From contig CAJJDN010000193.1 of assembly GCA_905182985.1 (NCBI GenBank), positions 92,922 to 108,434 on the forward strand: a DNA stretch of 15,513 nt, read 5' to 3'. This DNA is from Paramecium sonneborni. Taxonomy: Eukaryota > Ciliophora > Oligohymenophorea > Peniculida > Parameciidae. Each line of letters starts with the position of its first letter. Position 1 is the stretch's first letter. Under the pieces are notes generated by a model. That model was not told where the DNA came from, ran no database searches, and saw only the letters and a program-made list of their open reading frames with translations. Made by a program: the position numbers and the translations under genes. Positions 1 to 11,003 of the stretch are shown piece by piece.

Positions 1-3000
1 TGGATATATATTTATTAATATTATGGAGGAGGATTAATATCATTGAAATTAAGTATTATTAAATGCTAGTATGAATGCGCTGGATGCATAGAAAATTATC
101 ATACATTTTGTTTATAATGGAAACTGCATTAATATTCATTTAATTAGAAATTGATCACGAATTCTGATGGATGGACTATTGGAACATCAGTTTATTATAC
201 ATACTGGTATTGTGGTAATTGCTAATTTTTAAAATTCAATTCAATAAAATATTCTACTCATTTACCTCCTCATTAAGATGTATTAATTAGGTTTTTTAAA
301 CGTGGGAATCAAATCATAATAGTAGACTATTTATATGGTAAATAAACAATAAATTATGGGGATTAATAAATAGAAATATTAATTAGAAATCATAATGATC
401 TTATATTATATCTGGATATTAAAACCTAACCAGCTACAAATAATGGTTATATTAGAGATTTTGAAGTATTTTACTCAGAAATAAAGTTTAATAAATTGAA
501 TGAAGGTTGTTTAGAGTAACTAGATGATAAATGTTTGATTTGCCAAAATGGTTGGATATTAGATGAATTATTAGAAAAGTGTCATCCAATTTGTGGTGAT
601 GGAATTATTCAAGGTTAAGAAGAATGTGATCATACTAATTTAATATCTAATCATTCTTGTTATTAATGCAAATATTCATATATACAATTTTGTTAAATTT
701 CTTAATTTGGAATTTGTCTATAATGTTAAGATGGATTTGAATTTTCTGTAAATAGGTAATATTGCATACCTAGATGTGATGATAGTATCATTTAAGTATT
801 CGAAAAATGCAATGATTGTGATATAAAATGTTAAGTTTGCAGAGATTAAAAATGTTAGTTGTGTGAAATTGGATGGATACTTATAGATAATACATGTTAA
901 TCTTTTTGTGGAGATGGAGTAATTGCTTTAAATTCTATTGAATAATGTGATGATGGAAATTAGATTGAAAATGATGGATGTTTTGACTGCCAGATTGAGT
1001 GCATTCCTAATTGCCTTTCATGCTTCAATACTGAAGTTTGTTTTATGTGTTAAGAGCATTTTCAAATAAAAGATTAATCATGTTTACCAATCTGTGGTGA
1101 TGGCTTTATAATTATTGGATATGAGTAATGCGATGATGGAAATATTGAACCATATGATGGATGCAATTAATGTTAATATGATTGTTCATAAGGATGTCTT
1201 GATTGTGAAAATGAACAAATTTGTAGATTATGTCAAAGTTAATACATTTTAAATAATGAAACAGCTAAATGTTAAGAGATCAAATCTTTAGACGATTTGA
1301 ATAAAGATATAAATAACTATAAAGATTAAATTGAAAATACTTTTAATGTTAGGTGCAGTAACAATTACATTTTAATAAATAATTAATGTGTTAATTAATG
1401 TGGAAATGGATGGCTTGATTTAGAATATGAACAATGTGATGATGGAAACTTAATTGGAGGAGATGGATGTACATTTTATTGTTTTGAAGAAGATTCTTAT
1501 TAATGTCAAAATACAGAAGGTAGTATGAGTCTGTGTTCTTACATTTTAGGTCCTAAATTTATGCTAAATCGTCTATCGAGTGAAAAAAATCAAACTTAAG
1601 TAATTGAATTAAGATTTACATAAAAAATCAAATTATTAACTAATTTAAGCTTTGAAGAATTTGCAGCAGTCTCACTTATTCCAGATACTCATGCAGCTAT
1701 TAATATTAAGCCAATAGTAAATCTATCAACCATATTTGACTCTCCAATTTATTAAATTTTTGTTGAATTCATAGAACCTGTCAAGGATCCTGTTCTATAA
1801 ATCGATATTGCTTAATTTATTATTAAAAATGAACAAGATTTAGATTTAATTAACAATTAGTCGCGAATCAGTCTTGGTAACCCTTTTGTGTTATCTGAGA
1901 CAACTCAAAAATAAGTAACATAAATCCTACTTCTTAATGATGGAATGATTTATTCCATGATTAGTATTTCAGGGTTATCGTTGCTAGCTGGTAATACCAT
2001 AATGCTATTTAATTTATTAGATCTATTATAATCTCTATCCTATATTAGATTTATGTAATATTCATTTCCACCTCATTTAATATAATTTCTGGACGCCTTT
2101 ACAAAAATATCATTAAAACCAATATTGGATTATTTTAGAATTGATGAAATATTAAGTTCCTTAAATGGGGGAAGTTTACCATTTTAAAGTAAAAAATCTT
2201 CCAACAAGTATTCAAATTAATTAAATTAATTAAACTAATTTTACTTGCTGAACGCTAAAAGTTGTTATTTCTCCATAATTGTTTCATTAATAACATATAT
2301 AATTTGTAATTTAATCACATCTCACAAGTTTGAAATCTTACATAAAAATTTATTCTAAAGATACTAAAATAATTATAGATATTTGCTGGTTGATGGGTTT
2401 TTTACAAAAAATCTTCAGAAATTTTGCAATAAATTTAAATAATAATACTTTTCTTTTGGGATATTTAAAGTTTATATAGCAATACTTCATTAGCTATTAT
2501 TTAGTGCTTTTTTATAATTTCCAGATTACAGCTTCAATTCACCTCTTATGGTTGTTAATAGTATAAATGCAATTATTGGATTAATGGTAATAATATATAT
2601 TGGTTTATAATTACTTTCTATTACATCATCTAAGATAAAAGATAAAAATAAATGGTTATATTTTTATTAAGACTAAAAACTTTAATTTTGGGCTGCTAAT
2701 TTTAGACCCTTTTAAATCTACAGAATAATGTTTTATATATTTACGATTGTTGTAGCTCTAAACTATCCATAGGTATAATCAATTTTACTTTCAATGTCCT
2801 CGTTTTTTTATTTAAGTTATATATTAAAATTTAAACCTATTTAGTCTAACTATGAATATGCCAAGCTAATGTCAAGAGAATTTTTCTTTATTCTAATAAC
2901 AGGATCATTTTTAATTTATAGTTTTGAATTTGATGAAAATTAACTGTTACTTTATGGATGGATTCATATTACCCTTTTCACTCTAATGTTAATATCAAAT

Positions 3001-3147
3001 TTAATCATTGATTTAATTGAGAACATTGATAAAGCATTGTAAAATTATAAGAAAAAGAAAAATTTAGAAAAAATACAAGAAATAAAAACTTATCACTACA
3101 ATTCTCTTCAAAAATTTATTGAAGTTGCAGATTTAAAAAAAAAATGA
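1..3147 (+). CDS. Cys-rich DUF4215-type multi-pass membrane protein (5' partial)
   Basis: Read with TAA and TAG as Gln, frame 1 is open for 1048 codons from the left edge to TGA at 3145-3147, with no intron needed. Residues about 20-500 are cysteine-rich and presumably extracellular. Four copies of the CGDG...EQCDDGN...DGC motif, typical of DUF4215 (Myxococcus Cys-rich repeat), begin near residues 198 (degenerate), 303, 365 and 467 (CGNG). A less Cys-rich region follows. Hydrophobic stretches near residues 648-676, 756-775, 820-841, 849-875, 906-922, 925-944, 960-977 and 981-1006 suggest about eight membrane spans, then a Lys-rich cytoplasmic tail. Ciliates carry many such Cys-rich plus multi-span proteins, usually annotated only by the repeat; a surface receptor or channel role is an inference. 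The start codon lies outside the window. The stop directly follows a run of ten A, so the C-terminus could be misread. It is the only gene here without disabling lesions. Confidence 0.9.
2213..2240 (+). repeat. Short AT microsatellite inside the first gene
   Basis: An irregular TTAAATTAATTA-type tandem stretch lies in frame and encodes alternating Gln, Leu and Asn (QLNQLNQ) between the first and second predicted membrane spans. It keeps the frame open and so looks tolerated in a loop. Confidence 0.5.
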
Positions 3148-3190
3148 CTATCTAATATAAAAAATGCAGTTTTATTGTAATATTTTTGAT

Positions 3191-5790
3191 ATGCCTAAAC
3201 AATTTTTACTTCTATAGAAAATCTTATATCTTATTAATAATACTTGAATTTAGGTAAACTATCAAATCATTCTTTTTACCAATAAACTTTCATTCTAAAT
3301 CGCTTCTATTCTTTTCTTTCAAGTTTATCTCTTGTCATTCTAATCATATTTTAACACTTTTTCAATATTTAAAAAAATTATTTTCCTAATAAGCAAATTG
3401 TGAAAATAAATAATCAACCATCAACCCAAAGGATTGCATTTAGTCATCCTTAAAAACCATTTCGGTTCCCAAAGATTTATGCTATTTTAATTAATTATAT
3501 TATTCTTGATAGATTCATTTATTCCTTAATATTAAGTTATATATAATCAATCTTAGAAATCTATCTTATTATACATTATTAAAATATTAAGTTATATTTT
3601 TAAATTAAATTAAATTAATCATAAAAAATAAAATATTTTCTGAGTGATTACTTTTCTAATTTTAAACATTAAGTCGTGCATATTAATTGGTCAACTCAAA
3701 ATCTTGAAAAATACCTTGGCTTTTGATACAGTAATTGTGTTATCTAAGAATTATTTCTTACAAAAAAGATTTTACTTAGATTGCCCAGAGCACCTTTTTT
3801 TTTAATTTTATTACTATTAGTCCCAAATATTTTAAGGTAATATATACATTATTCTAGCTACCTCCCTATTGATTATTTTAGCCTTCCTTAATACGCTTAA
3901 TCCTCTGTTCTCTTCATTCAAATATTATTTCTAATCACCTTTCTTTATTATAGTTTTCACTGGTCTAGTAATTTCATAAAACATTTCTGAAAAAGATTTA
4001 AATGCAGAGATCTTCAATCATTAAGAAATTTTCAAATTTGCTAAAATTTAAATCATTCAATATTTATTTGAAAAAGGAATCCCCTTTATATTCTAATGTC
4101 TTTTTTCAAATTCTATGTTGTTACAACAACAGAAAAAATAGAAAGTGGGTGTCGATAGATTTAGACAGAAGCACATCTAGGAAAGATATACAATGAAGAA
4201 TAAGATGCGAATGTAAAGTATTAAAGGGAGATGAATCTGGAAAGCATGTCTAAAATGGTCCTTAGTGAAATGGAGTATGACAAAAAGAAAGGAACGATAT
4301 TAAGTTTACACTGAAAACCGAAGATATGGGGAATGGGAACTTTAGATTAGATTTGTATACGATGATCTATAATTGAAAGAAATATTGAAGGACCAGGCAG
4401 ATCCTTACATAAGTGAGTTATAGGCAAAATAACTGGAATTCTAGGTATAGGGGCATGGTTGAATTTAACTACTTTTGTTAGAAGAGGTAAATAAGCCAGA
4501 GTTAAAATTAAGAGTTAGATTAAGAAAGATATGTTGACATTGCATTTTATGAAAACAACAATTGACTTAGAGTAGACTTAAAATTTACCTAAAAGAGAGA
4601 TAAGTTAGCTGTAAAGCCAACTCTATAAATACTGGAATACAACAATACCTCTAGCATGGTAGTACGCAGCTAAAAAAGTGGAGATGGTGAAAAAATATAA
4701 GGAGAAAATAAAAAAAAATTAAAACAATTTTTCAATAATGTGTATGGAATAACTGAAGAAAATTATCCAAAGAGATTATTAAATAGGGGGAGTAACTTCA
4801 AGGTACAGGATGCGTTCTTCTTGATTTCTATAGCATAACAATGTATAATAAAAGTAATGGTAGCCCAAAGGATTTCAATCTAAAAATTAGTAGTGTGGAA
4901 ATTTAGGGTAAGATAGGATTACTAGGGTAAGGTCTTATTAATAAGGACATAATAAATCCAAGATTTAGAATTATTCATGAAGGATATGGATTTATATCCC
5001 TTAAACACATGTATGAAAAAGACCATGCTATGATGATTTATATATAGACATAGATCATCATAGTTTCTATTAGTTGTTTAAGGCAAAGTATAGGAATAAA
5101 GAAATGAAAATGATTGCCTTAGATAAAGACATGATTGATTATGCAGGTCGAGAGAGAGCTTGAGTTTACAAACTAGAGAAACAATCGAAAGACTATGCCG
5201 AATGGTGTTGAAAGGATAAGATCTTGATAAATCGAGTTATTCATTATACATTAGACATTGAAGAATTATGACTTTAGAAAGTTAACTTATTAAGATGTTT
5301 TAAATTAGAATTACAATTCTTCACTTGTTGTTCAAAATAACTATTCCCAAGATTTTGACCTCAAACACTTTTGATATTGGATTATGCGGATTTATATAAG
5401 TGATTGCTCGGGCATTACAAAAACACTTTACAAAGTTGATTAAAATTATTAATAGAATTTAACACCATCAATTATTTTATTATATTAAAATAGGTAGATT
5501 ATTTTGAAGAAAGGAACTCTATTCAGATTAAGTGTCTAATGCAATATAACTGGAATGATTTATTTTGCAATAATTTATCGTTGGATCAAATTAAAATTAA
5601 ATAGTTAAGGTAATTAGAAAGGCATAAAATAATAGGAACAATTATACTAATTTTGAATTTTAAAATATCCTTAATCAAATGAAAGAAGAATAACGTTAAC
5701 ATTTCTTAAAATGGATGATTTAGAAAGGAAAGAGCTAAAGGATTGTATATATTTATTATTTGTAAAATAGTAAATTTGTTTGATTAATAT
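3191..5790 (+). pseudogene. Relic of an unrecognised gene, membrane spans near its start
   Basis: I do not recognise the family. Coherent protein runs through successive frames, all on the + strand. Bases 3644-4234 (frame 2, 196 codons) carry two clear spans, one containing ILATSLLIILAFLNTL and one containing FFIIVFTGLVIS, then the polar SEKDLNAEIF. About 4141-4314 (frame 1) holds an acidic helical stretch, EEQDANVKYQREMNLESM. Bases 4304-4462 (frame 2) include YGEWELQIRFVYDDLQ. Bases 4453-4824 (frame 1) include KREISQLQSQLYKYWNTTIP. Bases 4743-4815 (frame 3), 4802-5107 (frame 2, GKIGLLGQGLINKDI) and 5035-5163 (frame 1) follow. Bases 5261-5656 (frame 2, TGA at 5372) contain KKGTLFRLSVQCNITG, and 5640-5790 (frame 3) ends with KEEQRQHFLKWMI. 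Each junction is an implied indel. One gene of roughly 850 codons is the simplest reading, but the part after 5261 might belong to a second gene. There is no convincing start codon. Confidence 0.6.
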
Positions 5791-5809
5791 TATATTAATA
5801 TTTATACTA

Positions 5810-7467
5810 ATGAAAGTTTAAGATGTTTCTGAGAAATAAGCAAAACCAATAAATTCAAGATTAATGAATGGACCATTATAAGATCGATATTATACTGATA
5901 TCATATCCTAACTACTATTTTATAGCATCATTCATCTTTATGTAGTAAGTTATTATTGATAATAATTTAGATATTTTGCTATAGCAGGATACTCTTTAGG
6001 TAAAAATAATACTAATAGCTTATGATTCTAATGGCATTGTTCATTTGTTAAATTTTGGGAACCTATGTGATTTATTTACCAGATTATCCATTGTTATTCT
6101 GTCCTAATCTACACTCCTAATTATTATATTGTAAATTCGGAGGTCAAATCATTTTAAATTATTGTAATTTTTAAATTCAAAATTATTCCTTAATTATGAA
6201 GATATCTATTTCTGTACAAATGGAAATTTTAATAACTTCTTTCTAATGCTTTTTCTAATTTTTTATGACTGAACGAATTTTTACTAATTTTATTTAAGAT
6301 ATTATTAATTAGTTATGAGTAAGTTTGAGAATTTGCACCTGTAATAGCTTTAAACCAACAGAATAAAATGTGTTTTATATCTTCATTAGAAGAATAAATT
6401 TAAAACTGGCTTATAAGAATAAAATGGTTTGATAAATAATTGTATGTAATAAAGGTATATAACAAATTTAGTCATCTTTTTGGATAACTTTAAGTAATGC
6501 TAGCAAATATCTAAAGTTTTCGCCATATCAATTTTACCTATATCTAATTTTCCAAATTGAAGTTGAGAATTAAAAACAAAATTATATGAAAATTTTTTTT
6601 CATTGCTGAACTAAAACTTATCTTAAGGCGTATTTGTTATTAAAACACTTAGCTGGAATTTCTCGAGGCGCTCCATTTTGTGATGATAAGTTAATCAAAG
6701 CAGTCTTTAATTATTCAAAAACTGCGTAAATTGTTACATCCTTATCTCCATACAAACAATTATAATTATTTCCTTGGTCATTCTTTACTACTAAATATTT
6801 TTTGAAGAGTTTTTAATAATAATTTTAAGGGCTCTTAGTAAATAATTGTAAAAAAAATAAATTTGATAGGAGAAGGATTTGGAGGCTATTCAGAATTTTC
6901 AGAAATCCTTTTCATTGTTAATTAGATTTATAATTATTTATTGGCAACTAAAATCATAAATAAGATCCAAAATGGTTCAAAATTGAACTTTGTTGAACCT
7001 ATATTAAATTTATTTGAATCAGAATCATATGCGATACTATTTGTTAATTAAGTTTCTAAAGCTAATGATGTTTAAATATCATAAATATCTTCGGTTAAAT
7101 TGCATGTTGAATTTAAATTGCTATATTATTTTTTGTTCCTGTTATTTTTAAATATACCTGAAATCTCCTTTATGTAAGATACATATTTCTCGATTGTCTA
7201 GTTCATAACTTGATAGGATGTAACCACTTGGTATAGTTAAGTAATTTGTTCTTTTCAGTTTATTTTGAGAGATAATTGTATATGGTTTCAATTATGGTTA
7301 ATAAATTAACCGATCATCCATCCCTTACTTCAAAGAATGCATTACTTAATAATTCAACTACAAAGCTAAATGTGAAGGTTCCTCATAAACTTATATTAGC
7401 TGAATTTTATATCATTAGTGGTTTAATAACATTTTCCATGTTAAAACTGCTATTCCCTTTTAAGTAA
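5810..7467 (+). pseudogene. Choline transporter-like (CTL/SLC44 family) relic
   Basis: ATG at 5810 opens 49 codons containing NGPLQDRYYTDI. This resembles the GPxKxRxCTD signature that precedes the first membrane helix of CTL/SLC44 transporters. After an intron-like element the text continues in other frames with YFAIAGYS, ILIAYDSNG and LPDYPLLFCPNLHS, which match the order of the first extracellular loop in ciliate CTL proteins. Much later VTTWYSQ (about 7220-7240) fits the family's conserved aromatic helix end, and 7276-7467 (DHPSLTSK, then LILAEFYIISGLI) fits the loop and helix that follow. Intact members are plasma-membrane proteins with about ten spans and roughly 600-700 residues, which the 1.65-kb span would accommodate. 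TGA at 5957 and repeated frame changes make this copy dead. The middle (about 6250-7200) is poorly recognisable. The family call rests on motif order, not alignment. Confidence 0.6.
5945..5970 (+). other. Putative 26-nt spliceosomal intron relic
   Basis: The element begins GTAAGT, ends TTTAG and is 26 bases long, within the 20-34 base range of Paramecium introns. It sits where the transporter relic passes from HLYV to YFAIAG and contains the in-frame TGA at 5957, so splicing would remove that stop. The exon phases on either side no longer match by one base, consistent with later decay. Confidence 0.5.
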
Positions 7468-7991
7468 ATACCTCTATAAGAGTCTTATTAAAAAAAACTA
7501 CAAAAAAGTGGATTAAAATAAATTTTTTCTCCTTTTGAGTTGCAGTTTTTTAATGATTCTAGAATTTACGAAAATACATCTTTTATTTTATCCTTATACT
7601 CCTGCTCCTTAAGTTATATGTTTGATAGAAATTTTGATTGATCAATTATTAATTTTCTATCTCAACTATTTTTTGATACTGTAAAATGCACCCATGCATT
7701 TTAATGAAATTCATTATACATTAAATCTACTAAATTTTAATAATTTTAAAATCTATTAATTCTAAATACAATAAACCATTCAAACAATATAAGTAAGCCT
7801 TTTGATCTTATATTGTATAAATATTTTGAAAAATAATGATTTTCAATTTATAACCACAAATAAATTTTTATTCTTTGTAGGCATAATCGCATTAATACAT
7901 TTATAAATCATCATTCAGATTAATTTAATAATGAGTTTCCATTTAATATTTTAAAATTGTTTAGCATTAACTCTTATTAAAGTATATTGTT
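7468..7991. other. Gene-poor stretch between transporter and beta-helix relics
   Basis: No gene can be supported here. The minus strand is free of TGA for about 120 codons (roughly 7420-7800) and reads with Ile/Leu/Gln runs such as GLLYLELIDFKIIKI. It could be a further degraded part of the beta-helix relic. The plus strand might instead hold the lost C-terminus of the transporter relic, but the family's expected motifs are not visible. Confidence 0.3.
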
Positions 7992-9901
7992 TCAGGATAT
8001 AACTATTAAAGAAAATGGATAAAGAGTCAAAATAGAATAAATTTAGAAATTAGTAAGGAGAATCTTAACATAATCAACTCTTTTAAATAAAAAGATTACA
8101 CTATTCCTTATATGATAACGTATTTTATTTTGCCTATTATCCAATCATATTAATCATAGCATTATCTTTTATTGCTTTTTAATATCTATAAGACTTAGTT
8201 TTCCAAGTGATGTTACATAACACAAAAAAGCTGTATCACAAATGTGTAAATTTTCTATTATTACTATATTCTATGCAGCATTCCTATAATCAAACTCTAA
8301 ATATAATAACTAATTTAGAATAGAAAAACAATTAACTTTTTTTATTTGAAAGATATTGATATACCTTATTTTAAACATACTTCAGGTTTAAATTTTCAAT
8401 TGTAATTGTTAATAAGGTTCTCTTAACATCAATTGTAATTTCTCAATCAACCAAGACGTAGAAATAAATTAAACTTAAGCAGTACCCAATTTCACAATTT
8501 TTTATAATCGCAATCCCATTGCCCCTTAAGTTTAATTATAGAATGATGCAATTATGTTATTAAATATATAATTTTTTAAGTCAAATTTTTTAGGTTGTTA
8601 TTTGTAAAGCTCCTCCTTTAATGTCAATTCTAAATAAATTCTTGAGATAAATGATTAATTCTGGTTAATTAAAACTTTAAATTTATATTTAATTATATTT
8701 TCCCCATAATTAATTATTTAGATAATTATGGTTCGATATTTAAAAATCCTCAATTGATATTTCATATTAATGAAAAAAATTTTCTTAGTAAATGACATTC
8801 TCTAAATTTTTATCTTAAGTTTCTTTTAGTAGATTTCAATTAAAGAAGAATAAATCCCTAAATTTATTTTAAACAGAATATTTCCTATAAAGGTCACATC
8901 TTTATTTGATATATATTCAATTTGATTAAAATTGATCGAAGGATTATATAGAAATTATAGATTTATCTATGGTGAATTTATTTATAATTCTAACTTATTG
9001 TAAAACTATTTTAGAGAAACCTTGATAGATATGAGAGTATTCCATTATTCATAAATGATATTTTCAATTCTTATTGTAGTAAAAATAATTAAAGAAAAAA
9101 ACCTGAAATTATAAGTTTAACATGTAATTATAACAAGATATAACTAATTTTAAGTATGTTAACTTCAAATATAAAAATAGATAATGTTAATCATTTCATT
9201 AATCTCTTAATTTTATTCTATATATTTCTTCTGTCTAATTTTATTTGTTTCTCAATAATATTCTAAATTTCTTAAATTATAAAAATACTTCAAAATGTAT
9301 TCTTTAGAATTAAAAAGTTATCAATAACAATTTAACAATTCAAAGAACTTGATTGTAACTTTATAAAAATTTATACATTATAATTTTTAACAAATCAAAA
9401 TTAATCAATTTTTACACTTGAATTTGAATCTTAATATAAAAACTTGAGATTTAAAACTGAGAGTTTTAAATATAAATATTATTTATCATTATATCAGCAA
9501 CATCATTAGAATCCAAATTTTGGGTAAAGATTATTTTTAAATTAATCAATTGTTTGATTATCAATTATTATTTTCTTATAAAGATTTGAGTAATAGAGCA
9601 AAGTAGAATTTGTAAAATTACAATTTAATAATTGCAAATTTGTTATTTTAATAACACTTGTTAAATTAGTATTTGTTACCCAAAAACTTATAGAATTTTC
9701 AATGTTTGCAACATAAATAAAACTATTTTGTAAAATATAATTTAAATAATTATCACCTTAATTAATATCAAATTGGTTCTAATTGATTAGAATAAAAGCT
9801 TGTATCCAAAATATTGAAATATATTAGCTATTTTCTGTTTTTAAATACTAATTCTAATTTAATTAGAATAAGAAACACCACTTATTTAATTACAATTTGA
9901 A
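7992..9901 (-). pseudogene. Beta-helix repeat protein relic (minus strand)
   Basis: On the minus strand, 9901 to 9503 is open for 132 codons and reads as short hydrophobic rungs ending in Asn/Cys turns, for example ITNLQLLNCNFTNSTLLYYS. This is the pattern of right-handed parallel beta-helix (pectin-lyase-like) surface proteins common in ciliates. Similar rungs recur downstream in other frames: NDVADIMINNIYIQNSQF (about 9440-9510), SNKDVTFIGNILFKI (about 8880-8930) and NLFRIDIKGGALQI (about 8597-8640), the last with the GGA(L/I) motif seen in such repeats. A final open frame from 8381 to 7992 (129 codons) includes NIVIIENLHICDTAFL. Intact members are usually long extracellular proteins. No start codon or signal peptide could be placed; traces may reach 10350 upstream. 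Frame changes between blocks show it is broken. The repeat is low in complexity and AT-biased, so chance resemblance is a real risk. Confidence 0.5.
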
Positions 9902-10520
9902 TCAAAGTATTGAAACTAGAACTTATATAACAAAACAATAAGTTATAGATTTCCCTCAAATTTCAACCACTAATTCAGAAGACATTATTAGGTTTATAAT
10001 AAGCTTTATATATCAATTTTATTTAGATACAAGTAGGCATTTTTTGATTATTTTTAATGATATTTTATAAGTATTCCAAATAACCATAATATTGAAAATC
10101 TAAATGAATAAAAACAAAATAAAATATATTCTAAATGGCTATTGCAATTTTATTAAAAAAATGTAGTTAATTTTTAATTTTGGATTAATTGTAAATGTTG
10201 GTAATGCAAATTTTTGGAGGTATTTAAATGTGTATATTGAATTGTCTGAAGTTATTAAAAAATAGATTTATCTTCTTTAAAACTATATTTATATTAATAC
10301 TTTTATTTCTTCAGTTAGTTTTTCTTCACATGCTTAACTTAACGAAGAGCAATTGTTAAATACAATTATTATGGTATATAGAATTCTAAATCCATTTTGA
10401 TAGTGTTATAGTATACTCTAATAATTAATAAAGGTTTTAAGTTGACGTTTATAAGTTGTTGCCACCATTTTGTCTAAAGTACATTATAAATTAAATATAT
10501 ATATAAATTACTTAATTAAT
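9902..10520. other. AT-rich stretch with one doubtful plus-strand open frame
   Basis: Part of this interval may be the 5' end of the minus-strand beta-helix relic (around 9902-10100). On the plus strand an ATG at 10228 opens 103 codons to TGA at 10537-10539. Its product starts with a possible membrane segment (FIFFKTIFILILLFLQLVFL) and matches nothing I recognise. An open frame of this length is not rare in such AT-rich DNA when only TGA is a stop, so I do not call it a gene. Confidence 0.25.
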
Positions 10521-10904
10521 AAAAAATTACAATACTTGAAATAAACCAAGCTCTCTGATAATTTGAAAATTATAGATCATAATATTGAAAAAAGACATAT
10601 AATTACGGAACTTTTAAATGAATGGATCTATTAGATAATATAGTAAAGGATTAAAAACCCTTTAGTGTAAATTCAATCAAAAATTTCAGAGAAACTTGCA
10701 AATGTTATTTAATATTTACATAATAATGTTGGAGCTCATTGAGATATAAAGTTAGAAAATATATTAATTGATGAAGACTTCAATTAAAAACTATTTGATT
10801 TAAGATTAGCTGAAATTATGTATTAGAATTTTGTTTAAAAATGTTAAGGAAAAACAGAAAGAAGAATTTAAACAGATATAAGAGTTAGATTAAAATATAA
10901 ATGA
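10521..10904 (+). pseudogene. Protein kinase relic 1 (N-lobe end to activation loop)
   Basis: One frame (codons starting at multiples of 3) gives a recognisable slice of a Ser/Thr protein kinase. It begins with the end of the N-lobe (LKIIDHNIEKRHIITELLNE, hinge region), then helix E (VIQYLHNN). The catalytic loop reads AH-stop-DIKLENILID, and LFDLRLAE stands where DFGLA belongs. The Arg codon of HRD has become TGA at 10740-10742, and the magnesium-binding DFG is DLR, so two essential motifs are lost. After about 10830 the activation loop is unrecognisable, and the frame closes at 10902-10904. The N-terminal part with the Gly-rich loop and catalytic Lys is not found upstream. It points the same way as the two kinase relics that follow and resembles relic 2 in style (ITELLN against ITELMN), which suggests a shared ancestor. 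Confidence 0.75.
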
Positions 10905-11003
10905 GATAAGTACCATCATGTTTTTAAATCAATCAGAATGATTGATGAATATTTTATAAAAATATATTTAATTATAATGTAAATACAAAATCAAATTGGA
11001 GAA

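Noticed and set aside
3541..3620. ATTAAGTTATAT-type short repeats (two copies near 3530 and 3585) as possible element ends
   Set aside because: They are too short and AT-rich to distinguish from chance, and no terminal inverted repeat or TA-bounded IES consensus could be placed around them.
4002..4196. 64-codon plus-strand ORF in the standard code
   Set aside because: It lies in frame 3 over the unidentified relic, where frames 2 and 1 give the more coherent protein text; it is a shadow.
8015..8359. Plus-strand ATG ORF of 114 codons as a separate gene
   Set aside because: It overlaps an equally long minus-strand frame with beta-helix-like rungs and matches no family I know, so it is given as a finding rather than a gene.
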